Positions 5,264-6,579 of a DNA stretch of 6,579 bases are shown piece after piece (position 1 is the stretch's first letter; each line of letters begins with the position of its first letter). The translations under genes and the position numbers were made by a program. This DNA comes from Methanoregula sp. (lineage in GTDB: Archaea; Halobacteriota; Methanomicrobia; Methanomicrobiales; Methanospirillaceae): the NCBI RefSeq assembly GCF_002835825.1, contig NZ_PIZH01000096.1, positions 1 to 6,579 of the forward strand, read 5' to 3'. Below the pieces are notes generated by a model. The model was not told where the DNA came from, did not search any database, and was given only the letters and a program-made list of their open reading frames with translations.

Positions 5264-6579
5264 ATATCAACTGGATGATACCATTCTTGGGTTCCATCGC
5301 TTCCCCGGTCCGCAGGAGCATCTCGATTCCCTCGCGCACCTTGTCCCGCGGGAACCCTTTTGCGCTGACAGCATCGATGACCTGGTCGATACCGGCACGC
5401 CGGCCATCGCCCCCGATATCGCGGATGGCATCCTTGATAACCCGGACAATGTCGCGCTTTTCTTTGGAGATGCCGGTGACAATCTTGTCGATATCGAACG
5501 TTCCGGTCTTTGCGTCATACGCGATCTGCCGTAAGCACGCGTCAACAATATGAATTACCCGCTCCGCATCGCTCGTCTCGATCGTGTTGGAAAGGCGGAT
5601 GCGTGCGCTGGCCTCGGCAAGGCGGACAAGGGCTTCGAGCTGACGGGCGGTCACCGGCACCGGTTTATTCGGTTCCGCAATCCCCCTGAGTTTCATGTAA
5701 TAGGCAACCAGTGCATCACGGGCTTCCTGGGAGAGCATGGGGAAGCACGAGCGTTTTGAATACGCCACGTATTTCCGGAACAGGCCCGGTTCGATGTCCG
5801 GCATAACCGGCTTGAGCTGCTGCTGGATATACTCGTCCGTGACCCCGGGAATGGGTGTCTTCTTGTGCTGGGCAATCAGTTCACCGGTGCTGTGAGCCTT
5901 CAAGATATGCTCCGCGATTGCCATGTCGCGCTTCTGCTCCGGCTGGTCGGTCATGATGAAGATCAGGTCGAACCGGGAGAGCAGGGACGGGGGCATGTTG
6001 ATCTGGTCCGAGAGATCGCCAAACATATCGAACCGCCCGTATTTTGGGTTGGCTGCTCCGAGAAGGGCGCACCGCGACTTGAGCGTTGCCGTGATGCCGG
6101 CTTTTGCAACGCTGATGGACTGCTGTTCCATTGCTTCGTGGAGAGCGGAGCGGTCGCCTTTCTCCATCTTGTCCATCTCGTCAACGGCTGCGACACCCAT
6201 GTCGGCAAGGACAAGGGCACCGGCTTCAAGGGTCCAGCGGCCTTCGCCAAATTCGTCTTTCACCGCGGTTGCCGTCAACCCGGCAGCGGTAGATGACTGC
6301 CCGCTGGTGTAGATGGCACGGGGTGAGAGCTTGACAACGTAGCGGAGCAATTGACTCTTTGCAATTCCCGGGTCCCCGATGAGAAGGACGTGGATATCGC
6401 CGCGCAGCCTGCTCCCGTCAGGCATCTCTTTTGCGATGCCACCGAACAACTGGAGCGCGATTGCCTGCTTAACGTCTTCACTCCCGTAGATGGTCGGGGC
6501 AATCGAGTGCGTGATCATCCGGTAAATCATCGGGTCTTTACTGAGCCGGTTGATCTCATCCTCGGCTTTCTCATCGATC
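5262..6579 (-). CDS. mcm: Replicative DNA helicase MCM, 5' end outside window
   Basis: C-terminal 438 residues of an archaeal minichromosome maintenance helicase, the hexameric ATP-driven 3'-5' motor of the replication fork. The full protein is usually about 650-700 residues, so the N-terminal OB-fold/zinc domain lies beyond the right edge. Numbering from the first complete codon (6578): Walker A GDPGIAKS (68-75, 6354-6377), Walker B VDEMDKM (132-138), sensor 1 Asn177 in AANPKYGRF, arginine finger in SRFDL (201-205, Arg202), sensor 2 in TARQLEALVR (Arg312), and a winged-helix domain over about 370-438. All catalytic motifs look intact and no intein interrupts the Walker A site. The reading frame stays open to the edge, so the internal Met at 6530 is not the start. 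It ends in TGA 5264-5262, 9 nt before mptD. Confidence 0.98.
   Translation of the reverse strand, partial: IDEKAEDEINRLSKDPMIYRMITHSIAPTIYGSEDVKQAIALQLFGGIAKEMPDGSRLRGDIHVLLIGDPGIAKSQLLRYVVKLSPRAIYTSGQSSTAAGLTATAVKDEFGEGRWTLEAGALVLADMGVAAVDEMDKMEKGDRSALHEAMEQQSISVAKAGITATLKSRCALLGAANPKYGRFDMFGDLSDQINMPPSLLSRFDLIFIMTDQPEQKRDMAIAEHILKAHSTGELIAQHKKTPIPGVTDEYIQQQLKPVMPDIEPGLFRKYVAYSKRSCFPMLSQEARDALVAYYMKLRGIAEPNKPVPVTARQLEALVRLAEASARIRLSNTIETSDAERVIHIVDACLRQIAYDAKTGTFDIDKIVTGISKEKRDIVRVIKDAIRDIGGDGRRAGIDQVIDAVSAKGFPRDKVREGIEMLLRTGEAMEPKNGIIQLI

Noticed and set aside
6528..6530. ATG at 6530 as the mcm start
   Set aside because: The frame continues open upstream to the edge with typical MCM sequence, and starting here would remove the whole N-terminal domain.

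Overview
The window looks like chromosomal DNA from a methanogenic archaeon, most probably one of the Methanomicrobiales. The gene content is archaeal: an MCM replicative helicase, an NMD3 homologue, a DUF424 protein, a Taw2-type tRNA-modifying enzyme, and the archaeal CoA route with pantoate kinase beside CoaBC. An MptD-type dihydroneopterin aldolase points to tetrahydromethanopterin synthesis, hence a methanogen or a close relative. The order-level guess is an impression from protein similarity and was not computed.

Every gene I can support lies on the minus strand, so transcription runs from the right edge to the left. The order is: mcm (5' part outside the window), a 9-nt gap, mptD, a 14-nt overlap, a TatD-like metal-dependent hydrolase, a 43-nt gap, DUF424, a 4-nt overlap, nmd3, a 3-nt gap, taw2, a 4-nt overlap, coaBC, a 117-nt gap, and pantoate kinase (3' part outside the window). 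The gaps after mcm, after the hydrolase gene and after coaBC each hold a run of six or seven T on the transcribed-sense strand. The array may therefore be read as several coupled units: mcm; mptD with the hydrolase; DUF424-nmd3-taw2-coaBC; and pok.

Three themes run through the array. The first is DNA replication (mcm). The second is translation and RNA biology (DUF424, nmd3, taw2). The third is cofactor synthesis: mptD for methanopterin, and coaBC with pok for coenzyme A. Pantoate kinase phosphorylates pantoate, a phosphopantothenate synthetase not seen here adds beta-alanine, and CoaBC makes 4'-phosphopantetheine.

No tRNA, rRNA, mobile element, CRISPR array or repeat family is visible. The only non-coding stretch of any size is 573-689, which holds a T run, an imperfect inverted repeat around a TATAT core, and the likely upstream region of pok. 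The best lead is the overlapping pair mptD and TatD-like hydrolase, because the phosphatase acting just before MptD in methanopterin synthesis is, to my knowledge, unassigned. This is a hypothesis and nothing in the sequence proves it.
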